Shown here: piece after piece, positions 53,486-62,543 of the stretch
How positions within the stretch are numbered: the first letter of the stretch is position 1
Layout of the letters: every line of letters begins with the position of its first letter
Assembly: GCA_964518595.1 (NCBI GenBank)
Contig: CAZFHA010000007.1
Location: 62,001 to 126,000, forward strand
Origin: CAZFHA01 sp964518595
GTDB taxonomy: Bacteria > Bacillota > Clostridia > Saccharofermentanales > Saccharofermentanaceae
Direction: 5' to 3'
DNA length: 64,000 nt
Made by a program: the position numbers and the translations under genes
Notes under the pieces: model-generated
What the model was told of the DNA's origin: nothing
The model's input: only the letters and a program-made list of their open reading frames with translations
Databases searched by the model: none

Positions 53486-53917
53486 ATGAAAAAACTAGTT
53501 AATTTGGCGTTTTACTATGCTATCTTTGCCTTGGCAGGAGGTGTTTTTTATCGGGAATTTACCAAGTTTAATGGTTTTGAAGGACGCACAACGTTGGCCT
53601 TTGTTCATCTTCATGCTTTTGTCTTAGGTAGTTTTTTCCTGCTGCTTTTATTACTACTGGATTCTGTCTTTAAGCTAAGAGACAGAAAGAGCTTTGCAAA
53701 ATTCTTAATTATTTATAATATTGGTCTTCATATTACTTTGGGTACCTTTATCTGGCGCGGTATCCTTCAGGTCTTAGAAATAGCTTTGCCTGCTGGTCAA
53801 AGCAGTATGATTTCCGGCATTGCCGGATTGGGTCACATTCTTTTAGGTAGCGCTATTATTGCTTTTTTTGTCTTGATAAAAAAGCAAGTAGCGCTAAAGG
53901 AAGGGGTCAGTTATTAA
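53486..53917 (+). CDS. DUF2871 membrane protein
   Basis: A 143-residue protein with four hydrophobic helices. FYREFTKFNGF and the histidines in LAFVHLHAFVLGSFF match the DUF2871 family, whose role is unknown; histidines in membrane helices could bind a metal or heme, which is a guess. The ATG at 53486 has GGGAGG upstream. It follows the DUF4956 gene by about 80 bases and may share its transcript. Confidence 0.85.
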   Translation: MKKLVNLAFYYAIFALAGGVFYREFTKFNGFEGRTTLAFVHLHAFVLGSFFLLLLLLLDSVFKLRDRKSFAKFLIIYNIGLHITLGTFIWRGILQVLEIALPAGQSSMISGIAGLGHILLGSAIIAFFVLIKKQVALKEGVSY

Positions 53918-53981
53918 ATTCGAAAAATTTGGGGTCAAGGAGATAAGTCAATTGTCTAAAGCAGGCGCTTCACTAGGTAGA

Positions 53982-54026
53982 TTGGTAATTAAAAAGAGAG
54001 TGAAAAGCGCCCTTTTAAGTTACCAA
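53982..54026. repeat. Long imperfect hairpin between convergent genes
   Basis: TTGGTAATTAAAAAG and CTTTTAAGTTACCAA can pair over about 15 bp with two mismatches around a 15-base loop. It lies between the stops of the DUF2871 gene and the SEC-C gene and may end transcription from either side, though T tracts are weak. Confidence 0.5.
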
Positions 54027-54031
54027 TTATA

Positions 54032-55324
54032 CTAGCTCTCCGGTAACTCATTGTTATTTCTTCCACAGCATTTCTTGTATTTTTTACCGCTTCCACAAGG
54101 ACAAGGGGCGTTGCGCCCTATTTTTTCTCGGACAAGGGGAATATTATCATTAACAAGCTCATCGTCGAATAGTTTTTCTGGTCTTTGCCACATGTCAGTT
54201 AGTTCTACAATTGATTGTATCTTCGACGAATTCTTCTTCCTGTCTTTTGACAACTCATAATTAGAGTACCCTCTATTAATCCACTTACGAGTATGTTCTT
54301 CGGCAGCAGTGATGTCCTCTAGATAATGCTGTAGCAATTTACCTTCTAAAAAAATGTCATTCTTTTCCAGTATATCAACATACATCTGTATGCTATACTC
54401 GTCTTTCAGGTAAACGGCTATCTCACCGGTCATCTCTTTTGCCTTTACCGCCGGAAGCAGTAACTCATGGGTTAAAAATTTTTCAAGATTTTGTAACTGT
54501 GACGTCTGCTCAGTATATTTTTCGTCACTGTAGAGGAGAAACTGCCGCTTAGAAGGAATATAAAGATCGATATCTGATTCAAAGATAAATTCATCCAAGG
54601 CGCCGCTTTTGTACTCCTTCTCCAGCATAAAATGTACTAAATATTCATTTTCTAAATCTAAATCAAAAGTAACACCAATTCGAGAAGAAAGGACTTCATA
54701 ACATTCCTCTTCACTAGTCTTGACTTTATTCTGACGATTAAAGATTTTAATAAGTTCTGGTATGGAAAGAAAACCATACAGGTTTACGGCCGCCTCCGCA
54801 TATTGTGTAAGTAAGAGTATCCGCTCTTTCCACCTTACAAACTTTGAGTTAGCTAAATCCTTATAGGCCTCTTTGATCTCTCTAGGAATAACATAGTGTA
54901 GGTACCCCTTCCAACGATAGATTACAAGAAATCCAGTCGAGAGCAAAAGCAGTGGCCCATTCTCTAACTCTTCCTCTGCTACTATCATATCGGAGGTTTG
55001 TAGCTGCAGAAATAGAGCCCATTCTTTTCTTTCAAGCGCAGTCAGAACCAGAAACATTCCTTCTGGACTTAGCATAAGATGAACGAGTTCGGAAATAAGC
55101 TCAGCCTTTTTTAAATAGGAAAAACCTTTTAGCTCGTAAAGTTTGGCTAAAGATTTCAAATATTTAAGGGTGCGTAGCTGCAAGCATCCAGCCAAGTCAA
55201 GCTTAGGTTCACTGTCGATAAACAGAAAACGCCTAACTTTACTCAACAAATTATCCATATCCCTTTCGAACAACTCTTCATCGTCAATTAATTCGTCCAA
55301 TTCTGAAAAGGATTCTTCTATCAT
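54032..55324 (-). CDS. SEC-C motif protein
   Basis: A 430-residue cytoplasmic protein. The C-terminal 25 residues hold a SEC-C zinc motif (NAPCPCGSGKKYKKCCG) like the one at the end of SecA. The body is helical and acidic at its N terminus (ESFSELDELIDDEELFE), with no enzyme motif that I recognise. Such proteins may bind SecB-like partners, ribosomes or nucleic acid through the zinc knuckle. The ATG at 55324 has GGTGAG upstream and is preferred to one 12 bases earlier. It appears monocistronic. Confidence 0.75.
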   Translation of the reverse strand: MIEESFSELDELIDDEELFERDMDNLLSKVRRFLFIDSEPKLDLAGCLQLRTLKYLKSLAKLYELKGFSYLKKAELISELVHLMLSPEGMFLVLTALERKEWALFLQLQTSDMIVAEEELENGPLLLLSTGFLVIYRWKGYLHYVIPREIKEAYKDLANSKFVRWKERILLLTQYAEAAVNLYGFLSIPELIKIFNRQNKVKTSEEECYEVLSSRIGVTFDLDLENEYLVHFMLEKEYKSGALDEFIFESDIDLYIPSKRQFLLYSDEKYTEQTSQLQNLEKFLTHELLLPAVKAKEMTGEIAVYLKDEYSIQMYVDILEKNDIFLEGKLLQHYLEDITAAEEHTRKWINRGYSNYELSKDRKKNSSKIQSIVELTDMWQRPEKLFDDELVNDNIPLVREKIGRNAPCPCGSGKKYKKCCGRNNNELPES

Positions 55325-55413
55325 AAAACTCACCAAATTTTCTTTTGTATATTTCTTTACTCATTTTCAACCTTATATTTTGCAGTGCCTACAGGCAATA
55401 TATCACAGGCAAG

Positions 55414-56370
55414 CTAAAGTGTGGTTAAAAATTCATAGGCCTTATCAGCATAACCCGGTAGGTAATCATGTCCAAAATCAGGATATATAAGCATCTCTTT
55501 GGGACAAGTCAAATGGTTATAGCCCGCAAATTGCGTTGAGGGCGGACAGATCGTATCCATTTGTCCCAAAGCCCACAGAACCTTACCTTTAATTCTGGGC
55601 GTAAAATTTACCACATCGATATAATCTAACTTACCAAAGATTTCCTCATGTCGATTATGAAGCGGATCGAAACGCCGAAACCAAGTAATAATGTCTTCAT
55701 AAGCGTCACGGCAAAGATCCATATCCCAGACTCGGCGGTAATCCGAAAGAAAGGGATACGCCGCCGCGATGCCTTTAATGGTAGGAGTTAAAGCGGCACA
55801 AACGAGTGCTAAAGCACCGCCTTGCGAACTACCGGTGGTCATCATCCTATCTGAGTCAACTTCAGAGAAAGTTGAAACCACCTGAGTTAGCCTGGCAGTA
55901 TCTAAAAAGATATGATAATAGAGTAAGTCTTTCGGTTCTTTTTCTATACCTCTGGTTATATGACCGGCTAAAGTATTGCCGTAAATTCCACCAATATCTT
56001 GGGATAATCCGCCTTGCCCTCGGCAGTCCAAAGCGACTACACAAAAACCATTCAATCCGTAGGCCAATTTACTCGTCCAGTCTCCCGAGTTACCGCTATA
56101 CCCATGAAACTCTAAGATAACCGGACAGTTTTTAGCCCCTACAGGACGCAGATACTTGGCATGGATACGAGCACCACCAGAACCCACAAAATAGAGATCA
56201 AAGCACTCCACGCCCTTAGAAACAAAGCTAGCCGGAATTAACTCTATTTGAGGATTAATCTCCGATAATTCAGCAAGCCCGGCAGACCAAAACTCATCAA
56301 AATTCTCCGGACGCCGACTGCATCCTTGGTATGTAGCCAATCTATCAAGTGGCCAATCTATCATAGGCAT
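55414..56370 (-). CDS. axeA: Acetyl xylan esterase / cephalosporin-C deacetylase (CE7)
   Basis: A 318-residue alpha/beta hydrolase of the AXE1 (CE7) family, of normal length. TTGSSQGGALALV places the nucleophile at Ser182; an Asp in GQMDTICPP and a His in PDFGHDYLPG complete the triad, and VALDCRGQGGLSQD is a family signature. No signal peptide is present, so it would remove acetyl groups from xylo-oligosaccharides taken into the cell. It follows the ribokinase gene by 26 bases and is the last gene of the nuclease-ribokinase-esterase group. Confidence 0.93.
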   Translation of the reverse strand: MPMIDWPLDRLATYQGCSRRPENFDEFWSAGLAELSEINPQIELIPASFVSKGVECFDLYFVGSGGARIHAKYLRPVGAKNCPVILEFHGYSGNSGDWTSKLAYGLNGFCVVALDCRGQGGLSQDIGGIYGNTLAGHITRGIEKEPKDLLYYHIFLDTARLTQVVSTFSEVDSDRMMTTGSSQGGALALVCAALTPTIKGIAAAYPFLSDYRRVWDMDLCRDAYEDIITWFRRFDPLHNRHEEIFGKLDYIDVVNFTPRIKGKVLWALGQMDTICPPSTQFAGYNHLTCPKEMLIYPDFGHDYLPGYADKAYEFLTTL

Positions 56371-56396
56371 AAGCTATATCCCTTTCTTTATGATTT

Positions 56397-57302
56397 TTAC
56401 ATTTCCACCAATGCACTCTCTTTAACTTCAGTCAGGGTAGGTATAGAAGGTGCCGCACCTTTTCTCGATACCGCTATAGATGAGGCCACTGAGGCTGTAG
56501 CTAAAGCCCTTTTGGGGTCTACGCCCCGAGCAATCTCTGTAACAAAATATCCGGTAAAAGTATCACCGGCCGCCGTTGTGTCAACTACAGGAACTTTGTA
56601 TATCCCATGAGAAAATTCACCTTCCGGGCCACGATAAACCGCTCCGGCTGAACCCAAGGTCAGAACAATGGCACTCTTGGGATAACGCTGCTGAAGCAAA
56701 TCCAGAGCTGCCTTAGGGCTCATCTCCTTTTGGTCGCCAAGAATCCCAGCAGCTTCAATTTCATTAAGCATGAATAGGTCTACAAGCTCAAGAGGTAAGC
56801 CGGCAATCTTCTCATCCATGGGTGAAGGGTTTAAAACGATCTTAAGTCCTTGAGATTTAGCTTTCTCCATAATATAAGCTAATTCGTTAACCTCATTCTG
56901 CAGCACCAGCCAATCGCCCTCCCCAAAGGAACCTAACACTTGATCGATCCACGGCCGGGTCAACATTTGATTCGTACCGCCATATAAAAGGATGCAGTTT
57001 TGCCCCTGCTTATCAACCTGAATCAAAGCATGCCCACTGATAGCCGCCTGATCCTTTTTAACAAAATCCGTCTGCACAGAGCTCTTGCTAAGCATGTCCA
57101 AGAGCATATCACCATCTTGGCCAACAATTCCAGCATGATAGACCATTGAACCGGCTCGAGCTAAAGCAACGGATTGATTAAGCCCCTTCCCACCGGCGTA
57201 CAAACTAAGATTTCGCGAAGATATTGTCTCACCACCCCGAACAAAATGATCTACATCATAGACGTAATCAACATTTAAAGAGCCAAAATTTAAAATTTTC
57301 AT
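56397..57302 (-). CDS. rbsK: Ribokinase (PfkB family)
   Basis: A 301-residue PfkB-family kinase. FGSLNVDYVYDVDHFVRGGET, YAGGKGLNQSVALARAG and the catalytic DTTAAGDTFTGYFV match ribokinases, which form ribose 5-phosphate (EC 2.7.1.15). GGAGGAGG precedes the ATG. It lies between the beta-CASP nuclease gene (23 bases upstream) and the esterase gene, not beside the ribose-type importer at 33-37 kb. Another pentose or a nucleoside-derived sugar is possible. Confidence 0.9.
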   Translation of the reverse strand: MKILNFGSLNVDYVYDVDHFVRGGETISSRNLSLYAGGKGLNQSVALARAGSMVYHAGIVGQDGDMLLDMLSKSSVQTDFVKKDQAAISGHALIQVDKQGQNCILLYGGTNQMLTRPWIDQVLGSFGEGDWLVLQNEVNELAYIMEKAKSQGLKIVLNPSPMDEKIAGLPLELVDLFMLNEIEAAGILGDQKEMSPKAALDLLQQRYPKSAIVLTLGSAGAVYRGPEGEFSHGIYKVPVVDTTAAGDTFTGYFVTEIARGVDPKRALATASVASSIAVSRKGAAPSIPTLTEVKESALVEM

Positions 57303-57325
57303 CTTTTCCTCCTCCCATACAAATC

Positions 57326-58954
57326 CTATATTTTTTCCAGGAGCTCCCTAATTTTAAATTTATAGTCCGTTATGATTTGACGACGTCGCTCTATATTTCC
57401 TTCTGTCTTTAGCTCCTCTTGACTCTTTCGAGTCATACCCGAAATCTTATCCAGCAAGGTTTCAACTTCTGCATGAGTAGATCTAAGTCGCAGCTGTCCT
57501 AAGGACTCTGGCATACCTTGCGTAGGAACTTTATGCGGTAGCGGAACAGCTAAATCAAGGGTTTCCTGTAGTCTGGGGATATATGTATCAAGCCCCAGTT
57601 CTGCCTCAATCACCTGAGAAAACTCTTCAATGACTTCTGCCTCACCGTGTACAAGTAGGACCTTTTGAGGCTTCTTCTGAAAAGCCTTAAGCCATCCCAG
57701 TAATCCGGCCTGATCGGCATGTCCTGAAAAACCATCGATCATTTCAATCCTAGCCTTTACAGCTATCTCTTCGTCAAAAATACGAATGAGTTTTTCACCA
57801 TCTACCAATCTGCGTCCCAAAGTTCCCAAGGCCTGAAAGCCAACAAAAATAACCGTAGAATCTTTTCTCCAAAGGTTATGCTTTAAGTGATGCTTAATAC
57901 GCCCCGCATCGCACATACCGCTGGCTGAAATAATAATTTTACTCTCTTCCATTTGATTCAGTTCTTTGGACTCCTCAGCACTGGCGGTAAAGTGTAAATT
58001 CGGAAAATCTAAGGGGTTATCGCCATTATGAATATAATTTCTGGCTTCTTCGTCAAAGCAATCTTCGTTATTGCGAAAAACTTGAGTAGCCGATACCGCC
58101 ATGGGGCTGTCCACAAAGACCGGAACCTCCATGAGGGCGGAACGAGCTGAGCTGTAGAGTGCCTCTTGACGGTTCAATTCATAAATAATCTCCTGAGTAC
58201 GTCCAACGGCAAAGGAAGGAATGATAACATTTCCACCACCCTCTATGGTCTCATTAATAATTTTAACAAAGCGTTCGACTTTATCAGCCGAATCCTTATG
58301 AAGACGATTACCATAAGTGGACTCTATTACCAGAAAATCCGCTTCAAGAATTGGAGTCGGGTCTCTTAAAATAGGCATATTTTTGTTACCCAAGTCCCCT
58401 GAGAAGACGATCTTTTTTTCCGTACCACCTTCTGTAATCCATATTTCCAGAATTGCCGAGCCAAGAATATGCCCGGCATCACGCATAATTACCTTCACAT
58501 CCGAAGTCGGCTGAAAGCTCTGATCGTAACGAACTTCTTTGAATAGGCCGCAAGCCTCTATAGCGGATTGCATGGTGTAGAGTGGCTCTTCGGCCTTTTT
58601 CCCAGCTCGCTGATTCTTTCGATTGCGCCACTCCTGTTCCGTTTCTTGAATATGTCCGGAATCTGGAAGCATGATTCGGCAAAGCTCTACCGTTGCTTTT
58701 GTACCATAAACAGGATTCCGATAACCATCTACGTAAAGTTTAGGTATACGCCCACTATGATCAATATGAGCATGGGTAAGTAGGACAAAATCTATTTCTG
58801 GTGTGGAAAAGGGAAAAGGTTGCCGGTTGAGTTCAACTTCGCTAAAGCGCCCCTGATGTAAACCACAATCAACTAAGAATGTTGACTGCTCTGTCTCCAC
58901 CAAATAGCAAGAACCTGTCACCGTCTCTGCAGCACCTAAAAAAGTAATTTTCAT
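57326..58954 (-). CDS. MBL-fold beta-CASP ribonuclease-like protein
   Basis: A 542-residue metallo-beta-lactamase protein. THAHIDHSGRIP is the HxHxDH zinc site, DAGHILGSA and FSGDLGNKNMPI are further metal-site segments, and the beta-CASP and RMMBL parts (SASGMCDAGRIKHHL, DGFSGHADQAGLL, VHGEAE) follow. Such proteins are RNases related to YsgA/CPSF-73; the exact substrate is unknown. GGAGG precedes the ATG and an extended -10 promoter lies 80 bases upstream. It is longer than the 450-residue core by a C-terminal coiled region (about 475-542). Confidence 0.9.
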   Translation of the reverse strand: MKITFLGAAETVTGSCYLVETEQSTFLVDCGLHQGRFSEVELNRQPFPFSTPEIDFVLLTHAHIDHSGRIPKLYVDGYRNPVYGTKATVELCRIMLPDSGHIQETEQEWRNRKNQRAGKKAEEPLYTMQSAIEACGLFKEVRYDQSFQPTSDVKVIMRDAGHILGSAILEIWITEGGTEKKIVFSGDLGNKNMPILRDPTPILEADFLVIESTYGNRLHKDSADKVERFVKIINETIEGGGNVIIPSFAVGRTQEIIYELNRQEALYSSARSALMEVPVFVDSPMAVSATQVFRNNEDCFDEEARNYIHNGDNPLDFPNLHFTASAEESKELNQMEESKIIISASGMCDAGRIKHHLKHNLWRKDSTVIFVGFQALGTLGRRLVDGEKLIRIFDEEIAVKARIEMIDGFSGHADQAGLLGWLKAFQKKPQKVLLVHGEAEVIEEFSQVIEAELGLDTYIPRLQETLDLAVPLPHKVPTQGMPESLGQLRLRSTHAEVETLLDKISGMTRKSQEELKTEGNIERRRQIITDYKFKIRELLEKI

Positions 58955-59033
58955 TCCAAAAATCCTCCCACTCGAGATACATTGCCCCAGTCATAGCTCA
59001 TTAGCTACTGATAAAACTCGGCGCAACAGGGAA

Positions 59034-59042
59034 ATTATACCA
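59034..59042 (-). promoter_or_regulatory. Extended -10 promoter of the beta-CASP gene operon
   Basis: TGGTATAAT on the minus strand is a perfect extended -10 element about 80 bases before the start codon at 58954. The -35 region is not conserved. Confidence 0.6.
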
Positions 59043-59104
59043 TAAAAAGTTAGTTTTACGCGCTTTACTTCTGTACAATTAGACAATTTCCACGTGTTAA
59101 AGCT

Positions 59105-59138
59105 TAAAAAAGAGTTGCCTCAAAACTGAGACAACTCC
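59105..59138 (-). terminator. Terminator of the HPr gene
   Basis: On the minus strand GAGTTGTCTCA pairs with TGAGGCAACTC around a 4-base loop with one mismatch, followed by TTTTTT. It lies about 38 bases past the HPr stop codon. Confidence 0.85.
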
Positions 59139-59175
59139 CATGGAGATTTTTTTTAGGAAGGTCAGCCTTTACTTC

Positions 59176-59433
59176 TTATTCCATACCCTCAATCAGTTCG
59201 GTAATGGCTTTTAGGGCTATTTCTTCGTCTGCACCATCACAGCGAATCGTGATTTCTGTTGATTTAGTAATGCCTGCAGCCATGACCCCCAGAATGCTCT
59301 TAGCATCAATCACCTTATCCTGATAAAGGATCAAAACTTTACTGGCATATTGCTGTGCCAGAGAGCAGAGCATACTAGCCGGACGAGCATGTAGCCCCGT
59401 GCTGCTATTGACTAAAACTTTCTTTTCAACCAT
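59176..59433 (-). CDS. ptsH: Phosphocarrier protein HPr
   Basis: An 85-residue HPr. TGLHARPAS holds the phosphorylatable histidine (His15 position) and SILGVMAAGI the regulatory serine (Ser46 position) used by HPr kinase, so both transport and CcpA-type control are possible. Enzyme I is not adjacent, which is unlike the common ptsHI operon. GGAGG precedes the start. It follows a membrane protein gene by 47 bases. Confidence 0.95.
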   Translation of the reverse strand: MVEKKVLVNSSTGLHARPASMLCSLAQQYASKVLILYQDKVIDAKSILGVMAAGITKSTEITIRCDGADEEIALKAITELIEGME

Positions 59434-59480
59434 TCGAGTGTCCTCCTACCTTACGGCCTTTCTGTAACTATTGAATTATA

Positions 59481-60449
59481 CTACTCAGTTTTATTGCCTA
59501 GTTCTGTATCTACTTGATCTGCTGTAGATGCTTCTGCTCTTGGAGATGAACTGCCAGCTCTGATCGCATCTGACAAGGAACCATCCATTCTGGTTTGAAT
59601 AATGGTAGAGAGACTCCTTTGATCCACAGTCATAGGACCTAAGACCACCTTCCGATTCAGAGAGCCCTTTCGGCCGGGAGTAACACTAACCAGTTCAACT
59701 ATTCCTGCGTATTCACCACTGCCTAGAGTATAGGTGTAAAATTCCGTCCAATGACGATCCGAAGCCACATCTCTGGGGTTAAGCAGGGCAGAGAGATTTC
59801 CGGCGGCAAAATCGGCTTTCAACTGAGTGATCTCGGCAGCGGACAAAGGATTAAGATAAATAGGATTTTTACTTCTCTTCATCCAACTGTTGCCCTTTTC
59901 ATCAAAAGGTCGACGATGTTGTTTAGCGGAAATCGTGCCAAAAATAAGCACAAGAACAGGTTCTATCCAGATAGCCAGAGCACCAATAAAGCCTTCACCA
60001 CCGGTGCGGAGTGCTAAAGCAAAAAATTCATTGACCCCCTGAAGCAGATATAATGGCCTTAACAAAATTGTCTCTAAAGACAGGATATATTCTCTAGGGT
60101 TAAAAAGGAAATCCCCCCAAACATCACCAGCTTCCAACCAATACACTGTAGCCAGTAAGTAAGCACCTAAATACACATAAGCCCCCACCGCCGCCACAAT
60201 AAAGCAGAAAATTTTCAGCAGGCCACTGCCTCGTACTTTAAAAAGGCGAAACAAAAGGTTAAAAATTCCACCTATTAGAAAACCCAGCACAACTGCAAGT
60301 AAAAATTCAAAAAACCAATGGCTAGCAATAATTCCCAAGGTAGCCAAAACCGCTGCCAAGGGAATTGTTATCAGTAGTGCAATAACTGAACTAATCAAAG
60401 CTTTCAGCCATATGCCTACTGCGGACCGGTCAACTTCTTGTTCGTACAT
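59481..60449 (-). CDS. Hypothetical multi-pass membrane protein
   Basis: A 322-residue protein that I do not recognise. Four to six hydrophobic segments fill residues about 13-185, followed by a soluble C-terminal part with NPLSAAEITQLKADFAAGNLS and VSVTPGRKGSLNRKVVLG. The ATG at 60449 has GTGAGG 7 bases upstream, better than one 6 bases earlier. It lies between the nagBA genes and HPr on the same strand and may be co-transcribed with them. Confidence 0.65.
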   Translation of the reverse strand: MYEQEVDRSAVGIWLKALISSVIALLITIPLAAVLATLGIIASHWFFEFLLAVVLGFLIGGIFNLLFRLFKVRGSGLLKIFCFIVAAVGAYVYLGAYLLATVYWLEAGDVWGDFLFNPREYILSLETILLRPLYLLQGVNEFFALALRTGGEGFIGALAIWIEPVLVLIFGTISAKQHRRPFDEKGNSWMKRSKNPIYLNPLSAAEITQLKADFAAGNLSALLNPRDVASDRHWTEFYTYTLGSGEYAGIVELVSVTPGRKGSLNRKVVLGPMTVDQRSLSTIIQTRMDGSLSDAIRAGSSSPRAEASTADQVDTELGNKTE

Positions 60450-60511
60450 TTTCATTCCTCACCCTTATCTTACTTATCTTAAATCATTTCTCAAAAGCTT
60501 ATAAACAACGA

Positions 60512-61642
60512 TTAAATTATCGGCTGTCCTCCAATAAAGACACCGGCAATATTCAAGTCTCTGTCCAGTAGTAGGAAGTCAGCTTGTTTGCCCACTGCGA
60601 TAGAACCGACCTGTTGATCTATGCCGACTACTTTAGCAGGGTTTATGGTGGCTGCCTTTACTGCCATTTCAAGGGAAATACCAAAAGAAACAGCATTCTT
60701 CATACAGGTATATAGATTAGTGGCCGAACCAGCAATGGTTCCATCAATCAAAGTAGCTTTACCTTGGTTGACCAAAACCTCTTGACCGCCTAAATCATAA
60801 TGACCATCTTCCAGCCCACAAGCACGCATGGCATCACTAATAAGAACAACACGATCCTGACCAAACCAAGAAAAAACCGAACGTATTACCGCCGGATGAA
60901 GATGAATGCCATCGCAGATCATCTCCACTGTAGCCTTGGCATCAAAGGCCGCGCCCACCACACCGGGATCACGATGGGAAAAAGCCGGCATGGCATTAAA
61001 CAAATGGGTAACATGACTGGCACCTTGAGCAAAAGCTTCTGTGGCCGTATCATAATCTGCCATTGTGTGCGCCAAGGATACGGTTGTCTCTTGAGCCGCT
61101 TCACGAATAAAAGACATCGCCCCTTCTAACTCGGGAGCTACATCAACGATGCGTATGGTCTGTCCGGAAACTTCTTGCAAGCGTTTAAACATCATAATAT
61201 CCGGATCAATAATATACTTTTCGGATTGTGCGCCCTTCTTGGCTTTAGAAAAGAAAGGCCCCTCCATATGAATTCCACGCATCTGAGCGCCCTTGGGAAT
61301 ACCCGCGGCAATCATTTCCTGACCAATACGAAAAATCTGTTCTAATCGCTCCTCATCGAAAGCCATTGAAGTAGCAATAAAAGAGGTAATGCCTTGCTTA
61401 ATCAAATAAGCTGACATCCCCTCAATAGCCTCTTTTGTCCCATCGCAAAAATCAAAACCATTGCAAGCATGAATATGAATATCTACCAATCCAGGAACAA
61501 CATACAGTCCAGTAGCGTCAAAGGTCATTCCCTCTGTGGGAGCACCTTCTGTTACTTCGGCAATCTTGTCTCCAGCAAGGCCAATGCTTAATGGCTTAAA
61601 CTGAAAATTTTCGTCTAATACGAGCCCGTTACGAATATACAT
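60512..61642 (-). CDS. nagA: N-acetylglucosamine-6-phosphate deacetylase
   Basis: A 376-residue amidohydrolase. It removes acetate from GlcNAc 6-phosphate (EC 3.5.1.25). VDIHIHACNGFDFCDG carries the HxH metal site, GIHMEGPFF the Glu, SLAHTMADY and THLFNAM the ligand and substrate histidines, and ISDAMRACGL the catalytic Asp. The ATG at 61642 follows GGAGG, better than one 12 bases earlier. It lies 22 bases after nagB, and its product is the substrate of NagB. Confidence 0.95.
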   Translation of the reverse strand: MYIRNGLVLDENFQFKPLSIGLAGDKIAEVTEGAPTEGMTFDATGLYVVPGLVDIHIHACNGFDFCDGTKEAIEGMSAYLIKQGITSFIATSMAFDEERLEQIFRIGQEMIAAGIPKGAQMRGIHMEGPFFSKAKKGAQSEKYIIDPDIMMFKRLQEVSGQTIRIVDVAPELEGAMSFIREAAQETTVSLAHTMADYDTATEAFAQGASHVTHLFNAMPAFSHRDPGVVGAAFDAKATVEMICDGIHLHPAVIRSVFSWFGQDRVVLISDAMRACGLEDGHYDLGGQEVLVNQGKATLIDGTIAGSATNLYTCMKNAVSFGISLEMAVKAATINPAKVVGIDQQVGSIAVGKQADFLLLDRDLNIAGVFIGGQPII

Positions 61643-61664
61643 GTATACCTCCAAGACAGCTACA

Positions 61665-62399
61665 TCAAGATCCTCTTAAACCACTGAGCGCCGCCTCATC
61701 GGCAACGATAGTTACATCAGGGTGTAGTTGGATTATGGAGGCAGGAACGGCTGGAGTAATTGGGCCGGAAACTGCGGCTAAGAGAATATCTGCCTTATCG
61801 GCACCGCTGGCTACCAAGAGAATTTTCTTGGCCTGCATAATCTCCTTAATTCCCATGGTATAAGCATACTGTGGAACTTCCTCCGCCGAAGCAAAAAAAC
61901 GTGCATTGGCTTCAATGGTGCGCGGGTTCAACTGTACCTTATGGGTGGTTCTGTCAAAGGCTTCATCCGGCTCATTAAAACCAATATGACCATTATGTCC
62001 AATGCCTAAGAGTTGCAGGTCAATCCCCCCCAATTCCTCAATCAGTTCATCATATCGGCGGCATTCTGCCTCAGAATCTTTGGCCAAACCATCGGGAAGA
62101 AAGGTGTTATCCATAGAGATATTAATGTGATTAAATAAATTTGTATTCATAAAGTAGCGATAGCTCTGCTCATGAGTAGGGGCAAGACCGCAATATTCAT
62201 CTAGATTAACTGTGTGTACCCGCGAAAAATCAATATCATCCTTTTCATACCATTCAATAAGCTGGCGATATACTCCTAAAGGAGTAGATCCTGTTGCCAA
62301 TCCCAATACGCTCTTGGGATATAAAATAACCTGGGCCGAAATAATATTAGCCGCTTTCCGGCTCATGGCCGCATAATCTTGAGCTTGAATAATTTTCAT
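61665..62399 (-). CDS. nagB: Glucosamine-6-phosphate deaminase
   Basis: A 244-residue enzyme that converts glucosamine 6-phosphate to fructose 6-phosphate and ammonia (EC 3.5.99.6). LGLATGSTPLGVYRQLIEWY, VNLDEYCGL and LLGIGHNGHIGFNEPDEAF are unmistakable family motifs. It is the first gene of nagBA, with AAAGGAG upstream. A promoter at 62510-62482 and a 16-bp palindrome just after its start point suggest control by a repressor. Confidence 0.96.
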   Translation of the reverse strand: MKIIQAQDYAAMSRKAANIISAQVILYPKSVLGLATGSTPLGVYRQLIEWYEKDDIDFSRVHTVNLDEYCGLAPTHEQSYRYFMNTNLFNHINISMDNTFLPDGLAKDSEAECRRYDELIEELGGIDLQLLGIGHNGHIGFNEPDEAFDRTTHKVQLNPRTIEANARFFASAEEVPQYAYTMGIKEIMQAKKILLVASGADKADILLAAVSGPITPAVPASIIQLHPDVTIVADEAALSGLRGS

Positions 62400-62454
62400 A
62401 AAACTCTCCTTTTGCTATTTACTATATCTTTTGCAGACAATAACAGTAAAACTA

Positions 62455-62470
62455 TGAGAAAAAATTCTCA
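62455..62470. promoter_or_regulatory. 16-bp palindrome downstream of the nagB promoter
   Basis: TGAGAAAAAATTCTCA has perfect 6-bp arms and lies just after the predicted start of transcription of nagBA. It could be an operator or a small leader hairpin; no regulator gene is adjacent. Confidence 0.45.
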
Positions 62471-62481
62471 GATGTAGTTCT

Positions 62482-62510
62482 ATTCTAAACGCTGTCCTCA
62501 CCTTCTGCAA
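62482..62510 (-). promoter_or_regulatory. Candidate nagBA promoter
   Basis: On the minus strand TTGCAG (62510-62505) and TAGAAT (62487-62482) are 17 bases apart. The -35 box matches only three of six consensus bases. Confidence 0.45.
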
Positions 62511-62521
62511 CCACCAGCTAG

Positions 62522-62541
62522 GCTATGACAGTCTTCATAGC
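62522..62541 (-). other. Short hairpin after feoB
   Basis: GCTATGA and TCATAGC form a perfect 7-bp stem with a 6-base loop, 2 bases past the feoB stop codon. It has no T tract. Confidence 0.35.
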
Positions 62542-62543
62542 GG

